Shown here in pieces: positions 1 to 12,634 of a DNA stretch of 64,000 bases. The stretch lies in the NCBI GenBank assembly GCA_014843695.1, contig CM026397.1:40962428-41026427 (forward strand). The letters run 5' to 3'. Position numbers and translations under genes: made by a program. The notes below the pieces were generated by a model. The model saw only the letters and a program-made list of their open reading frames with translations, had not been told where the DNA came from and made no database searches. The stretch is from Archivesica marissinica (lineage: Eukaryota > Mollusca > Bivalvia > Venerida > Vesicomyidae). The first letter of the stretch is position 1. Each line of letters opens with the position of its first letter.

Positions 1-347
1 GAAGGACACTAGGATTTATACATGAAGAATACAAGGGACTATTAATTAACGTGTGAAAATAGAAGTGCATGCGAAACAGTGTTAGAATTTGTAAATAAGT
101 GAAAGACGTCAACGAATTATTAAATTAGTGAAATGGATTAAATTATTGGAAATGTGCAAACTTTGAATATGTGATAAATTATATATTGGATTAACGGACG
201 AGACAGACTTCGGTAAGTACCAGTTTTCTTTTCATAGAGGCTTAATATTATCATTAAAATTATATTAGTGATTTACTGAACTCAATTCTATAATACATTT
301 GGAGATACATTCTGGGGATTAAAAATTTTGGGAAATAAAAAAATAAA
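1..347 (+). other. Retroelement 5' leader
   Basis: AT-rich, non-coding sequence between the window edge and the gag ATG. No primer-binding site or LTR end is recognisable, so the 5' LTR is probably outside the window. A splice-donor-like CGGTAAGT lies at 211-218; whether it is used is unknown. Confidence 0.5.
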
Positions 348-3300
348 ATGGCTACAACTAGGAGTGCTAATAAGGAAACTGAGGGGACGGTTCACCCCGA
401 CTTGCAGACAACAGGTGATGAGATATGGGACAAATTAATGAGACTTCCCTTCTTTAATCAGGCAAATCTGGAACGTCAGGGTGAGATTTATGAGAAAGAA
501 AGGGAAAAAGTAAAACAAAGAGAAGAAAGAGAGAGAGAAAGAGAGAGGGAAGAAGTAAAACAAAGAGAAGAAAGAGAGAGGGAAGAAGTAAAACAAAGAG
601 AAGAAAGAGAGAGGGAAAGAGAAGAGAAAGAAAGGGACAGGGAGGAAAGAATGCAAAGGGAGAAAATGCAGATGGAGAGTCGCCTGAGAGAAATCCAGAG
701 AGATCAGGAATCTCAGCAAAATAACCCCCTCCCTACAGATAATAGGCCCTCTAAGACAAACATTTCTGGTCCTATTTGGACCCAGACTATGAGGCCAGAT
801 AAATTCTTCGCAACATGTGAGAGACTGTTCGAAGCTAGCCAGGTCGCCAAACAAAAATGGGTGGGCCATATTATAGACAAGTTGTCCGACAAGGCCAGAA
901 ATATATATGCCACTCTTCCTGTCCAAGACGCTAATAATTACGATACCCTCAAGGCCGCCATCTTGGATGAATATAGACTCTCACCCACTGTATATAGAAA
1001 GAATTTCTTCTCTTGGGTAAAGAAACCTCAGCAGAAATATTCCGAATTCATTAAGGAATTAAGGGAGCAAATGACTCTATGGACGGAGAACAATGATCCG
1101 AGCGAGGTCAACTGGATCGAGCTGCTCTTGAGATATAGATTCGATTCCCAGCTAAGTGATGAGCTTAATTTGTTCATTATGGATAAGAAAGCATCTACTC
1201 TCCAGGAATGTATTTCCCTGGCTGATGAATATAACCTCCATCGCAGATTAGCGCCCAGGACACGGATTACTTCAAATCCGAATGTGAAACCCAGAGATAC
1301 AGAACACCGACCTCCAGCCCCAAGGCCATATATCCCATCACCCATGTATCGACCCAATATTAGGATAGATAATTCCCAAGCTACCCATAGAACTCCCCGG
1401 GTAGAAAAATATTGTAGTTATTGTAGGCGTAATGGCCACGGACGAACAGAGTGTTGGGCAGATCCCAATTCACCTAGGTACAGGGGTACTAGAAACCTAG
1501 CAAACGGACACCAAGTGTCAAACACTACTCATAGTTCAGCCTGTATAACCAATGAGCCAGTGAACTCATGTGAAAATACCGAGATGGTAAATCCATTACT
1601 TGCCAAATATACAGGTCAAGCACGCATAAATACTAACACCGCACAAGTGACGTATTTGAGAGATACAGGTGCGACAATCAGTTTATTGTCGGCTACTGAT
1701 CAAACCGCTGATCATTTAGAATACACAGGTGAACGGGTAACAATCCGCGGTGTCAATTATATCCCTGGTAATTACCCGATAGCAAAGATTAGCGTTGATT
1801 GTCCAATATACCAAGGAACATTGAAGGTGGCTGTATTAAAGCACAGATGCACCGCGGGGGTGGATCTTATAATAGGTAACGACTGTGAAACTGCCCCTGT
1901 CACTGATTTGATTACCTGGGGCGTGGTTACACGCTCAAATAAGAAAATTATCCCGTTTGATGAAATTGTCACGTCCAACCCAGACTCAGAAAACACGACC
2001 GATACAAATCACAATGTCTTACCTTTTCGGAATACAAGTGAGATCAATTCCCCCTCTGAGAAAGCCAGTACAGTTAAACCCCAAAATATTCCCTCTATTG
2101 ACGATTTGAGTCCTGATAAATTATTGCAAGAACAGAATAATGACCCGACCTTAGCACCCCTCTGGGAAATGTCTCAAGAAGGAACACCTATTCGGCAAGG
2201 ATATTACATCCAGCTCGAACCCCGACTACTTATGAGGAGAGAACAACCTCAAGACACGTCCAAAGTTCGACCCTGGAAAATATATGATCAGGTGGTAGTT
2301 CCACGGGGATTCCGGGATCATATAACGGGACTCGCCAATGACAGTTTAAGTACGGGACACCAGGGACCTAGTAAGACCCTGAAGCGCATTAAGCGCCGCT
2401 TCTTTTGGCCGGGAATCCGCGCAGATGTTAAACGATTCTGCCATAGCTGTGGGCCGTGCCAGAGAGCGGGTAAGGGACAGAAAGCCACTGTAGCCCAATT
2501 GAAACCCCTGCCCATTATATCCCAACCATTCAAATTTATATCCGCTGATTTCGTTGGACCCATGAAGAAAACTATAAATGGGAACCAGTATATCTTGAAT
2601 TTTATTGATCATGCCAATAAATATACGGAATCTTTCCCATGCGCCGCAGCGACAGCTGTTAATGCACAAAAAGCCCTGATCGAGATAATATATCGACATG
2701 GAAAACCCCAGACCCTGTTGACTGACCGAGGAAGCGCTTTCATAGCTGAAACATTCACACGCTTCCTAGCCGAGCACGATATACGTCACTTAACTAGCAC
2801 GAGTTACAGGCCTCAAACAACGGATCAATAGAGAAATATAATGGTACATTGAAAACCATGCTTAGAATCCTTGGGGAGAACTCTTTATCGTCTTGGGATG
2901 AGATGCTACCCTGGCTATTATTTGCATATAGAAGTGCAGAGCACTATAGCACAGGATATTCTCCCTTCTACCTTCTATATGGGCGCGAACCTAGAGATAA
3001 TCTAGATTCCACTTATGATCTCTGGGCTAGAAATGAGCGGGATGAAGGGATCCCCATAAATAACTATGTACAAGAATTATGTCATAGATTAGCTGAAGCG
3101 TTACGTGACGCCAGCGAGAATGCCCAACAGGCCGCAGATGGTCGTAAAACAAAGTATGACAGAAATAAGAAAGCGAAAATGCGTGTATTCCAGCGTGGTG
3201 AATTAGTGTTAGTACGATTACCGTTAAAAGGTAATAAGCTGAAGAATGCCCTCCAGGGACCGTATCCGGTACACGAAAAGGTAGCGTCGCATACCTCTAT

Positions 3301-3442
3301 TATATACATGCCTGATAAGAGAGTAAAATACCGTGTTATGCATGTAAACCAGTTGAAGCCCTGGACAGGTAGGGAGGAGGGTGCAGCTCTAGCTGATAGT
3401 AGTCCGGTGTATGAGTCCCAAGACCCTACCCTATTAGATTAA
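348..3442 (+). pseudogene. Gag-protease-integrase part of Gmr1-like element, frameshifted
   Basis: Residues about 45-120 are a highly charged Glu/Arg/Lys coiled-coil stretch built from short GA-rich coding repeats. Residues about 150-290 form a helical capsid with a SCAN-like YRLSP..YR..F pattern. A CCHC knuckle (C-x2-C-x4-H-x4-C) lies at 356-369. The retropepsin active site DTGA starts at residue 439, with a later IIGND strand. The integrase zinc domain has the GHQG and C-x2-C parts, but the usual first His is Asn (residue 664). The core shows ADFVGP and TDRGSAF. The reading frame shifts near 2820, just before the third catalytic acid, whose Glu falls in the other frame. The C-terminal part (2849-3442) carries a GPY motif at its end, typical of Gypsy integrases. 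The ATG at 348 is the first in frame after a stop-rich leader. The copy is not functional as read. Confidence 0.88.
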
Positions 3443-4938
3443 CAAGCCCCTACGGACATTGAGAAAGAATTCGATCCTTGCAGTCCTCTTGAATCTGTAC
3501 CTAAGAAAACCTGGCCGGATATCAGTCATTTAAACCCAGACCACAGGGACGATATTAGTCAGTTATTTGACCGTTACCCCCGTCTATTCTCTGGACAACT
3601 GGGACGTTTCCACGGTGTTACCCATGATATTGATGTGCAAGGTGCTTCACCCATAGTCCAGCCTTACTACCGCATGTCTCCAGAAAAGAAACAAATATTA
3701 AAAACTGAGCTAGATCAAATGTTGGAGTTAGGAATTATCCGCCCTAGCAGAAGCCAGTGGGCCTCTCCCATAATATTGGGACGCAAATCAGACTCAGAAT
3801 GGCGACCATGTATTGATTATCGGAAAATTAATGACCTGACTCGAGGAGAAGCCTTCCCCATCCCGAGATTAGACGATCTCATTGATCAGGTCGCAGGTTC
3901 GAGTCTGATATCCATTCTAGATCTTAATAAAGGATATTGGCAGATTCCGCTAACCCCTCGAGCTAGTGAAATTGCAGCGTTCATAACCCCCTGGGGCTTG
4001 TTTGAACCATTAACTCTCCCATTTGGTTTAAAAAAACGGTGGAGTTACCTTCCAGAGGGCCATAAACGAGATAATCGCTCAATCCCCGACAGAACCCATC
4101 CGTGATAGATTTGCCGACGCATATCTGGATGATATTGCTGTTCGATCCAATTTATGGTCACAGCACATAAATCACTTGGATTGGACATTTCATAGACTAG
4201 AGGATAGTGGTGTTACTTTGAATCCGAAGAAGTATAAAATTGGGTCTGGAACAGTCAAGTACTTGGGACATGAATTAGGGTCGGGAAAAATCAAACCAAT
4301 TTCCAGCAAGGTTGAGTGTATTAGTAATATCTCTCCCCCACAGACCAAGAAACAATTACGAGGATATCTGGGCTCAGTAGGATTTTACAGGAAATTCATT
4401 CCCCAGTTCGCTGAGATCGCCGCTCCCCTGACTGACTTATTAAAGGGCAAGCGATCAGGGAACATCATAACTCAGTGGAGCGATAAACATCAACTTGCTT
4501 TAGAATCCTTAAAGAAAGCTTTAACCAATAAACCCATACTGAAGGCCCCTGACTTTAACCAAGAGTTCGAACTCTATACTGATGCTTCCGATTTGGGAAT
4601 TTCGGCTGTACTGACTCAGACCGTTGACCAAGTACCACACCCAGTAGCATTTTATTCCCGAAAACTTCCATATAATTCCACGAGAGAAAAACTACTCTAC
4701 AATAGAGAAGGAATTATTAGCTATAGTGGCCGGTATCGAACATTTTCGCATATATGTAAGCACAAGCAAAACACTCATCAATTCAGATCATAATCCCCTT
4801 GTATGGTTAAGTAGGTCGAAAACGTCCAATCAACGCCTCTTAAGATGGGCACTGTGTCTCTCAGAATTTAATTTGACCATTAAACATATCAAAGGGACTC
4901 AAAATGTTCTGGCAGACTTTCTCAGTAGAGTTCAATGA
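3443..4938 (+). pseudogene. Reverse transcriptase-RNase H part of Gmr1-like element, frameshifted
   Basis: The frame continues directly from the integrase after the single TAA at 3440-3442, with no new start needed. RT signatures are the PYYRMSPEKK entry, WRPCIDYRKIN, LDLNKGYWQIP and the YLDD catalytic box at about 4122-4133. An A-run at 4030-4036 carries one extra base and shifts the frame inside the FGLK motif. A second shift near 4688 lies in RNase H. RNase H signs are LYTDASDLGISAVL, the IEKELLAI strand, NSDHNPL and the LADFLSR tail. The protein ends at TGA 4936-4938. No integrase follows, which confirms the unusual gene order. Homopolymer shifts could partly be sequencing error, but the total of breaks suggests a dead copy. 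Confidence 0.88.
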
Positions 4939-5162
4939 TTGTGATGTTTGACTTAGTAAATGTACTTGGTATTATTTCAGTTGTTCAGTAAATAGTTATT
5001 GCCTCTATGATTAGAATGTTGGTACCTAGCGAAAGAAATGCTATTTTAGGACATATGATGTATTGATATTATGATTGTTTTCTACTGTATATTCAAAGGA
5101 ATGAAGATTTGTAAATCGGCCGATAGCGGGCGATGTCAAACTTCTCCCCGGGTAGGGAGGAT
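4939..5162 (+). other. Retroelement 3' untranslated region and polypurine tract
   Basis: A non-coding stretch after the RNase H stop ends in GGGTAGGGAGGAT (about 5150-5162). This purine-rich run immediately before a TGT fits a plus-strand primer (PPT) next to a 3' LTR. Confidence 0.5.
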
Positions 5163-5950
5163 TGTGCAAAACCACAATTATTTGCACGAAATGTTTATTA
5201 TTGTTATATATAAATAGTAATGTATTATATAAATACTTTAAACTGTTTCTATATATGGCCACGTGTTTACCATGTAATATATATATATTTGTTTTATGCA
5301 TAATCGTCTGCTATTATTTTCGCGCCTAAAATTATCAGTCTCGCTTCGCGCGGGAAATGACTTAAGATTTTAGGCCTAATCTCAGTTTATCAAGGCCGTG
5401 GTTGCAGGTGTCCAGTTATGTAATATAAAGGCACCGAACTGGTTTGATGGTGTAATATTAGATAACATAACAGATGTTTTAGGAATAACAGATGTTTTAG
5501 GAATTGTTATATCATATAGACATTGATTCAATCGTGTATATAAGAAATGGATTTTATTAACTAAGATCAGAACACTTAGGCCTACCTCCAGGAGAGAGTG
5601 TGGCGTGATCTCATTCTATAGAACATAGAAACTGTTTCTATGATACTTAGATATTATGGACATTATAAGAATTATAACTTATAAAGATTTGTCGAATAAT
5701 TAAATCAAATCGTTCAGCCATAGAAGAAACAGAGAGTTTCGGCGAACCATATCGAAGGTGATTAAAAGTTAATAAATCAGAAACATTGATTAGATTATAG
5801 TGATATTGAGTAATGACGGATTAGAGGAACTGGAGTTAATTATATTGTGTAGCGCATAGTCGGCTCACACAAATTGGATTGTTAAATAAGCGTTTAATGA
5901 TACGATGTATATATATATAAATCACTGATTATATATATCAGAATATCTCT
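5163..5950 (+). mobile_element. Candidate 3' LTR of the Gmr1-like element
   Basis: It starts with TGT directly after the polypurine tract. It holds two TATA-like boxes (about 5421-5430 and TATATAAG 5537-5544), an 18-bp perfect tandem duplication (5469-5486 and 5487-5504) and an AATAAA signal (5771-5776), in the order expected of U3-R. The right end cannot be fixed because no second LTR is available for comparison and an assembly gap begins at 6029. Confidence 0.4.
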
Positions 5951-6028
5951 GATGCCAATTTAAACAAGATATTATATAGAAGAAATGTAAATCTGTGTTG
6001 AGTTATCATTAATACATATATTGAAGAA

Positions 6029-7028
6029 NNNNNNNNNNNNNNNNNNNNNNNNNNNNNNNNNNNNNNNNNNNNNNNNNNNNNNNNNNNNNNNNNNNNNNNN
6101 NNNNNNNNNNNNNNNNNNNNNNNNNNNNNNNNNNNNNNNNNNNNNNNNNNNNNNNNNNNNNNNNNNNNNNNNNNNNNNNNNNNNNNNNNNNNNNNNNNNN
6201 NNNNNNNNNNNNNNNNNNNNNNNNNNNNNNNNNNNNNNNNNNNNNNNNNNNNNNNNNNNNNNNNNNNNNNNNNNNNNNNNNNNNNNNNNNNNNNNNNNNN
6301 NNNNNNNNNNNNNNNNNNNNNNNNNNNNNNNNNNNNNNNNNNNNNNNNNNNNNNNNNNNNNNNNNNNNNNNNNNNNNNNNNNNNNNNNNNNNNNNNNNNN
6401 NNNNNNNNNNNNNNNNNNNNNNNNNNNNNNNNNNNNNNNNNNNNNNNNNNNNNNNNNNNNNNNNNNNNNNNNNNNNNNNNNNNNNNNNNNNNNNNNNNNN
6501 NNNNNNNNNNNNNNNNNNNNNNNNNNNNNNNNNNNNNNNNNNNNNNNNNNNNNNNNNNNNNNNNNNNNNNNNNNNNNNNNNNNNNNNNNNNNNNNNNNNN
6601 NNNNNNNNNNNNNNNNNNNNNNNNNNNNNNNNNNNNNNNNNNNNNNNNNNNNNNNNNNNNNNNNNNNNNNNNNNNNNNNNNNNNNNNNNNNNNNNNNNNN
6701 NNNNNNNNNNNNNNNNNNNNNNNNNNNNNNNNNNNNNNNNNNNNNNNNNNNNNNNNNNNNNNNNNNNNNNNNNNNNNNNNNNNNNNNNNNNNNNNNNNNN
6801 NNNNNNNNNNNNNNNNNNNNNNNNNNNNNNNNNNNNNNNNNNNNNNNNNNNNNNNNNNNNNNNNNNNNNNNNNNNNNNNNNNNNNNNNNNNNNNNNNNNN
6901 NNNNNNNNNNNNNNNNNNNNNNNNNNNNNNNNNNNNNNNNNNNNNNNNNNNNNNNNNNNNNNNNNNNNNNNNNNNNNNNNNNNNNNNNNNNNNNNNNNNN
7001 NNNNNNNNNNNNNNNNNNNNNNNNNNNN
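6029..7028. other. Assembly gap (1000 N)
   Basis: A run of exactly 1000 N, so its true length is probably unknown. The right side is 36-bp minisatellite, so the missing sequence probably includes more of that array. Reading frames that cross it are artefacts. Confidence 0.98.
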
Positions 7029-10000
7029 GAGGACATAGAAAACTCACACCTACATTATATACTAGAGGACATAGAAAACGCACACCTACATTATATACTA
7101 GAGGACATAGAAAACGCACACCTACATTATATACTAGATGACATAGAAACGCACACCTACATTATATACTAGATGACATAGAAACGCACACCTACATTAT
7201 ATACTAGAGGACATAGAAAACGCACACCTACATTATATACTAGAGGACATAGAAAACGCACACCTACATTATATACTAGAGGACATAGAAAACGCACACC
7301 TACATTATATACTAGAGGACATAGAAAACGCACACCTACATTATACACTAGAGGACATAGAAAACGCACACCTACATTATATACTAGAGGACATAGAAAA
7401 CGCACAACTACATTATATACTAGAGGACATAGAAAACGCACACCTACATTATATACTAGAGGACATAGAAAACCCACACCTACATTATATACTAGAGGAC
7501 ATAGAAAACGCACACCTACATTATATACTAGAGGACATAAAAAACGCACAACTACATTATATACTAGAGGACATAGAAAACGCACACCTACATTATATAC
7601 TAGAGGACATAGAAAACGCACACCTACATTATATACTAGAGGACATAGAAAACGCACACCTACATTATATACTAGAGGACATAGAAAACGCACACCTACA
7701 TTATATACTATAGGACATAGAAAACGCACACCTACATTATATACTAGAGGACATAGAAAACGCACACCTACATTATATACTAGAGGACATAGAAAACGCA
7801 CACCTACATTATATACTAGAGGACATAGAAAACGCACACCTACATTATATACTAGAGGACATAGAAAACGCACACCTACATTATATACTAGAGGACATAG
7901 AAAACGCACACCTACATTATATACTAGAGGACATAGAAAACGCACACCTACATTATATACTAGAGGACATAGAAAACGCACACCTACATTATATACTAGA
8001 GGACATAGAAAACGCACACCTACATTATATACTAGAGGACATAGAAAACGCACACCTACATTATATACTAGAGGACATAGAAAACGCACACCTACATTAT
8101 ATACTAGAGGACATAGAAAACGCACACCTACATTATATACTAGAGGACATAGAAAACGCACACCTACATTATATACTAGAGGACATAGAAAACGCACACC
8201 TACATTATATACTAGAGGACATAGAAAACGCACACCTACATTATATACTAGAGGACATAGAAAACGCACACCTACATTATATACTAGAGGACATAGAAAA
8301 CGCACACCTACATTATATACTAGAGGACATAGAAAACGCACACCTACATTATATACTAGAGGACATAGAAAACGCACACCTACATTATATACTAGAGGAC
8401 ATAGAAAACGCACACCTACATTATATACTAGAGGACATAGAAAACGCACACCTACATTATATACTAGAGGACATAGAAAACGCACACCTACATTATATAC
8501 TAGAGGACATAGAAAACGCACACCTACATTATATACTAGAGGACATAGAAAACGCACACCTACATTATATACTAGAGGACATAGAAAACGCACACCTACA
8601 TTATATACTAGAGGACATAGGAAACGCACACATACATTATATACTAGAGGACATAGGAAACGCACACCTACATTATATACTAGAGGACATAGAAAACGCA
8701 CACCTACATTATATACTAGAGGACATAGAAAACGCACACCTACATTATATACTAGAGGACATAGAAAACGCACACCTACATTATATACTAGAGGACATAG
8801 AAAACGCACACCTACATTATATACTAGAGGACATAGAAAACGCACACCTACATTATACTAGAGGACATAGAAAACGCACACCTACATTATATACTAGAGG
8901 ACATAGAAAACGCACACCTACATTATATACTAGAGGACATAGAAACGCACACCTACATTATATACTAGAGGACATAGAAAACGCACACCTACATTATATA
9001 CTAGAGGACATAGAAACGCACACCTACATTATATACTAGAGGACATAGAAAACGCACACCTACATTATATACTAGAGGACATAGAAAACGCACACCTACA
9101 TTATATACTAGAGGACATAGAAAACGCACACCTACATTATATACTAGAGGACATAGAAAACGCACACCTACATTATATACTAGAGGACATAGAAAACGCA
9201 CACCTACATTATATACTAGAGGACATAGAAAACGCACACCTACATTATATACTAGAGGACATAGAAAACGCACACCTACATTATATACTAGAGGACATAG
9301 AAAACGCACACCTACATTATATACTAGAGGACATAGAAAACGCACACCTACATTATATACTAGAGGACATAGAAAACGCACACCTACATTATATACTAGA
9401 GGACATAGAAAACGCACACCTACATTATATACTAGAGGACATAGAAAACGCACACCTACATTATATACTAGAGGACATAGAAAACGCACACCTACATTAT
9501 ATACTAGAGGACATAGAAAACGCACACCTACATTATATACTAGAGGACATAGAAAACGCACACCTACATTATATACTAGAGGACATAGAAAACGCACACC
9601 TACATTATATACTAGAGGACATAGAAAACGCACACCTACATTATATACTAGAGGACATAGAAAACGCACACCTACATTATATACTAGAGGACATAGAAAA
9701 CGCACACCTACATTATATACTAGAGGACATAGAAAACGCACACCTACATTATATACTAGAGGACATAGAAAACGCACACCTACATTATATACTAGAGGAC
9801 ATAGAAAACGCACACCTACATTATATACTAGAGGACATAGAAAACGCACACCTACATTATATACTAGAGGACATAGAAAACGCACACCTACATTATATAC
9901 TAGAGGACATAGAAAACGCACACCTACATTATATACTAGAGGACATAGAAAACGCACACCTACATTATATACTAGAGGACATAGAAAACGCACACCTACA

Positions 10001-12236
10001 TTATATACTAGAGGACATAGAAAACGCACACCTACATTATATACTAGAGGACATAGAAAACGCACACCTACATTATATACTAGAGGACATAGAAAACGCA
10101 CACCTACATTATATACTAGAGGACATAGAAAACGCACACCTACATTATATACTAGAGGACATAGAAAACGCACACCTACATTATATACTAGAGGACATAG
10201 AAAACGCACACCTACATTATATACTAGAGGACATAGAAAACGCACACCTACATTATATACTAGAGGACATAGAAAACGCACACCTACATTATATACTAGA
10301 GGACATAGAAAACGCACACCTACATTATATACTAGAGGACATAGAAAACACCTACATTATATACTAGAGGACATAGAAAACGCACACACATACATTATAT
10401 ACTAGAGGACATAGAAAACGCACACCTACATTATATACTAGAGGACATAGAAAACGCACACCTACATTATATACTAGAGGACATAGAAAACGCACACCTA
10501 CATTATATACTAGAGGACATAGAAAACGCACACCTACATTATATACTAGAGGACATAGAAAACGCACACCTACATTATATACTAGAGGACATAGAAAACG
10601 CACACCTACATTATATACTAGAGGACATAGAAAACGCACACCTACATTATATACTAGAGGACATAGAAAACGCACACCTACATTATATACTAGAGGACAT
10701 AGAAAACGCACACCTACATTATATACTAGAGGACATAGAAAACGCACACCTACATTATATACTAGAGGACATAGAAAACGCACACCTACATTATATACTA
10801 GAGGACATAGAAAACGCACACCTACATTATATACTAGAGGACATAGAAAACGCACACCTACATTATATACTAGAGGACATAGAAAACGCACACCTACATT
10901 ATATACTAGAGGACATAGAAAACGCACACCTACATTATATACTAGAGGACATAGAAAACGCACACCTACATTATATACTAGAGGACATAGAAAACGCACA
11001 CCTACATTATATACTAGAGGACATAGAAAACGCACACCTACATTATATACTAGAGGACATAGAATACGCACACCTACATTATATACTAGAGGACATAGAA
11101 AACGCACACCTACATTATATACTAGAGGACATAGAAAACGCACACCTACATTATATACTAGAGGACATAGAAAACGCACACCTACATTATATACTAGAGG
11201 ACATAGAAAAACGCACACCTACATTATATACTAGAGGACATAGAAAACGCACACCTACATTATATACTAGAGGACATAGAAAACGCACACCTACATTATA
11301 TACTAGAGGACATAGAAAACGCACACCTACATTATATACTAGAGGACATAGAAAACGCACACCTACATTATATACTAGAGGACATAGAAAACGCACACCT
11401 ACATTATATACTAGAGGACATAGAAAACGCACACCTACATTATATACTAGAGGACATAGAAAACGCACACCTACATTATATACTAGAGGACATAGAAAAC
11501 GCACACCTACATTATATACTAGAGGACATAGAAAACGCACACCTACATTATATACTAGAGGACATAGAAAACGCACACCTACATTATATACTAGAGGACA
11601 TAGAAAACGCACACCTACATTATATACTAGAGGACATAGAAAACGCACACCTACATTATATACTAGAGGACATAGAAAACGCACACCTACATTATATACT
11701 AGAGGACATAGAAAACGCACACCTACATTATATACTAGAGTACATAGAAAATGCACACCTACATTATATACTATAGGACATAGAATACGCACACCTACAT
11801 TATATACTAGAGGACATAGAAAACGCACACATACATTATATATTAGAGGACATAGAAAACGCACACCTACATTATATACTAGAGGACATAGAAAACGCAC
11901 AGCTACATTATATGCTAGAGGACATAGAAAACACACACCTACATTATATACTAGAGGACATAGAAAACGCACACATACATTATATTCTAGAGGACATAGA
12001 AAACGCACACCTACATTATATACTAGAGGACATAGAAAACGCACACCTACATTATATACTAGAGGACATAGAAAACGCACACCTACATTATATACTAGAG
12101 GACATAGAAAACGCACACCTACATTATATACTAGAGGACATATAAAACGCACACATACATTATATACTAGAGGACATAGAAAACGCACACCTACATTATA
12201 TACTAGAGGATATAGAAAACGCACACATACATTATA
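7029..12236. repeat. 36-bp minisatellite, about 144 copies
   Basis: The unit contains GAGGACATAGAAAACGCACA. Copies from about 9000 to 11700 are almost identical. The edges (7029-7760 and 11730-12236) carry many substitutions, and 8840-9020 and 10340-10395 contain short indels. Because 36 is a multiple of three, both strands show long spurious open frames. The left end is cut by the assembly gap. Confidence 0.98.
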
Positions 12237-12634
12237 TCTACGAGATGGCGGATTTTAAATATTACATTTAGATGGTAATGGATCGATTCGGCGTAATTGA
12301 ATTAAGGACGACTTAAATATTGAGTAAATATGTCAAATCAGACGCACATTGTACTTTTAAAAACTATTTATCGTTCCGTTGACCTGTAAACACTGGCGGC
12401 CAATTGTACATTGCCGTGCCTCGCTTTCGATTCAAGTTCGTCATTAATTAAGTCACGTGCTAATAGGCCTATTAATAGGATTAATTCTAGTCAATAATTT
12501 CTCGTGAAACCCCGTCAATTTCTCCAGGCCTTGATATGATCAGACACTCAATACGGCCCAATTAATAGTATCGGTGTTAAAATATATTTATTTGACTGAC
12601 CAGGCAAACTATATCGACGCCTGTTCCCAGGCTA
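12237..12634 (+). mobile_element. MITE-1 copy, 5' part missing
   Basis: It closely matches the 3' half of the full MITE-1 at 27517-28295 (shared GAGATGGCGGATTTTAAATA start) and ends in the same terminal CCAGGCTA at 12627-12634. The 5' half is absent: the 36-bp array abuts the element at about 12236. No target duplication can be tested for this copy. Confidence 0.85.

Larger units (their letters stand above)
1..5950 (+). mobile_element. Degenerate Ty3/Gypsy LTR retrotransposon, Gmr1-like order
   Basis: The segment reads gag, zinc knuckle, aspartic protease, integrase, reverse transcriptase, RNase H, then a candidate 3' LTR. Ordinary Ty3/Gypsy elements place integrase last; the Gmr1 group places it before RT as Ty1/Copia does, while keeping Gypsy-type RT. 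The capsid region has the look of the SCAN domain, which is known to descend from Gmr1-like gag. The copy is broken by one in-frame stop (3440-3442) and three frameshifts (about 2820, 4030-4036 and 4688). The 5' LTR is not seen and probably lies upstream of the window. The 3' edge is uncertain because an assembly gap starts at 6029. Confidence 0.88.

Noticed and set aside
435..926. Minus-strand frame of 163 residues opposite gag
   Set aside because: It is a shadow of the GA-rich coding repeats in gag and has no known motif.
5938..7172. Frames of more than 350 residues across 6029-7028
   Set aside because: They consist almost entirely of N. The same applies to the frames across 51943-52942.
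7169..12224. Several long minus-strand frames (284 to 558 residues) made of a 12-residue repeat
   Set aside because: They are exact products of a 36-bp tandem repeat. The opposite strand is open in places too, and there is no start context, splice or domain evidence.
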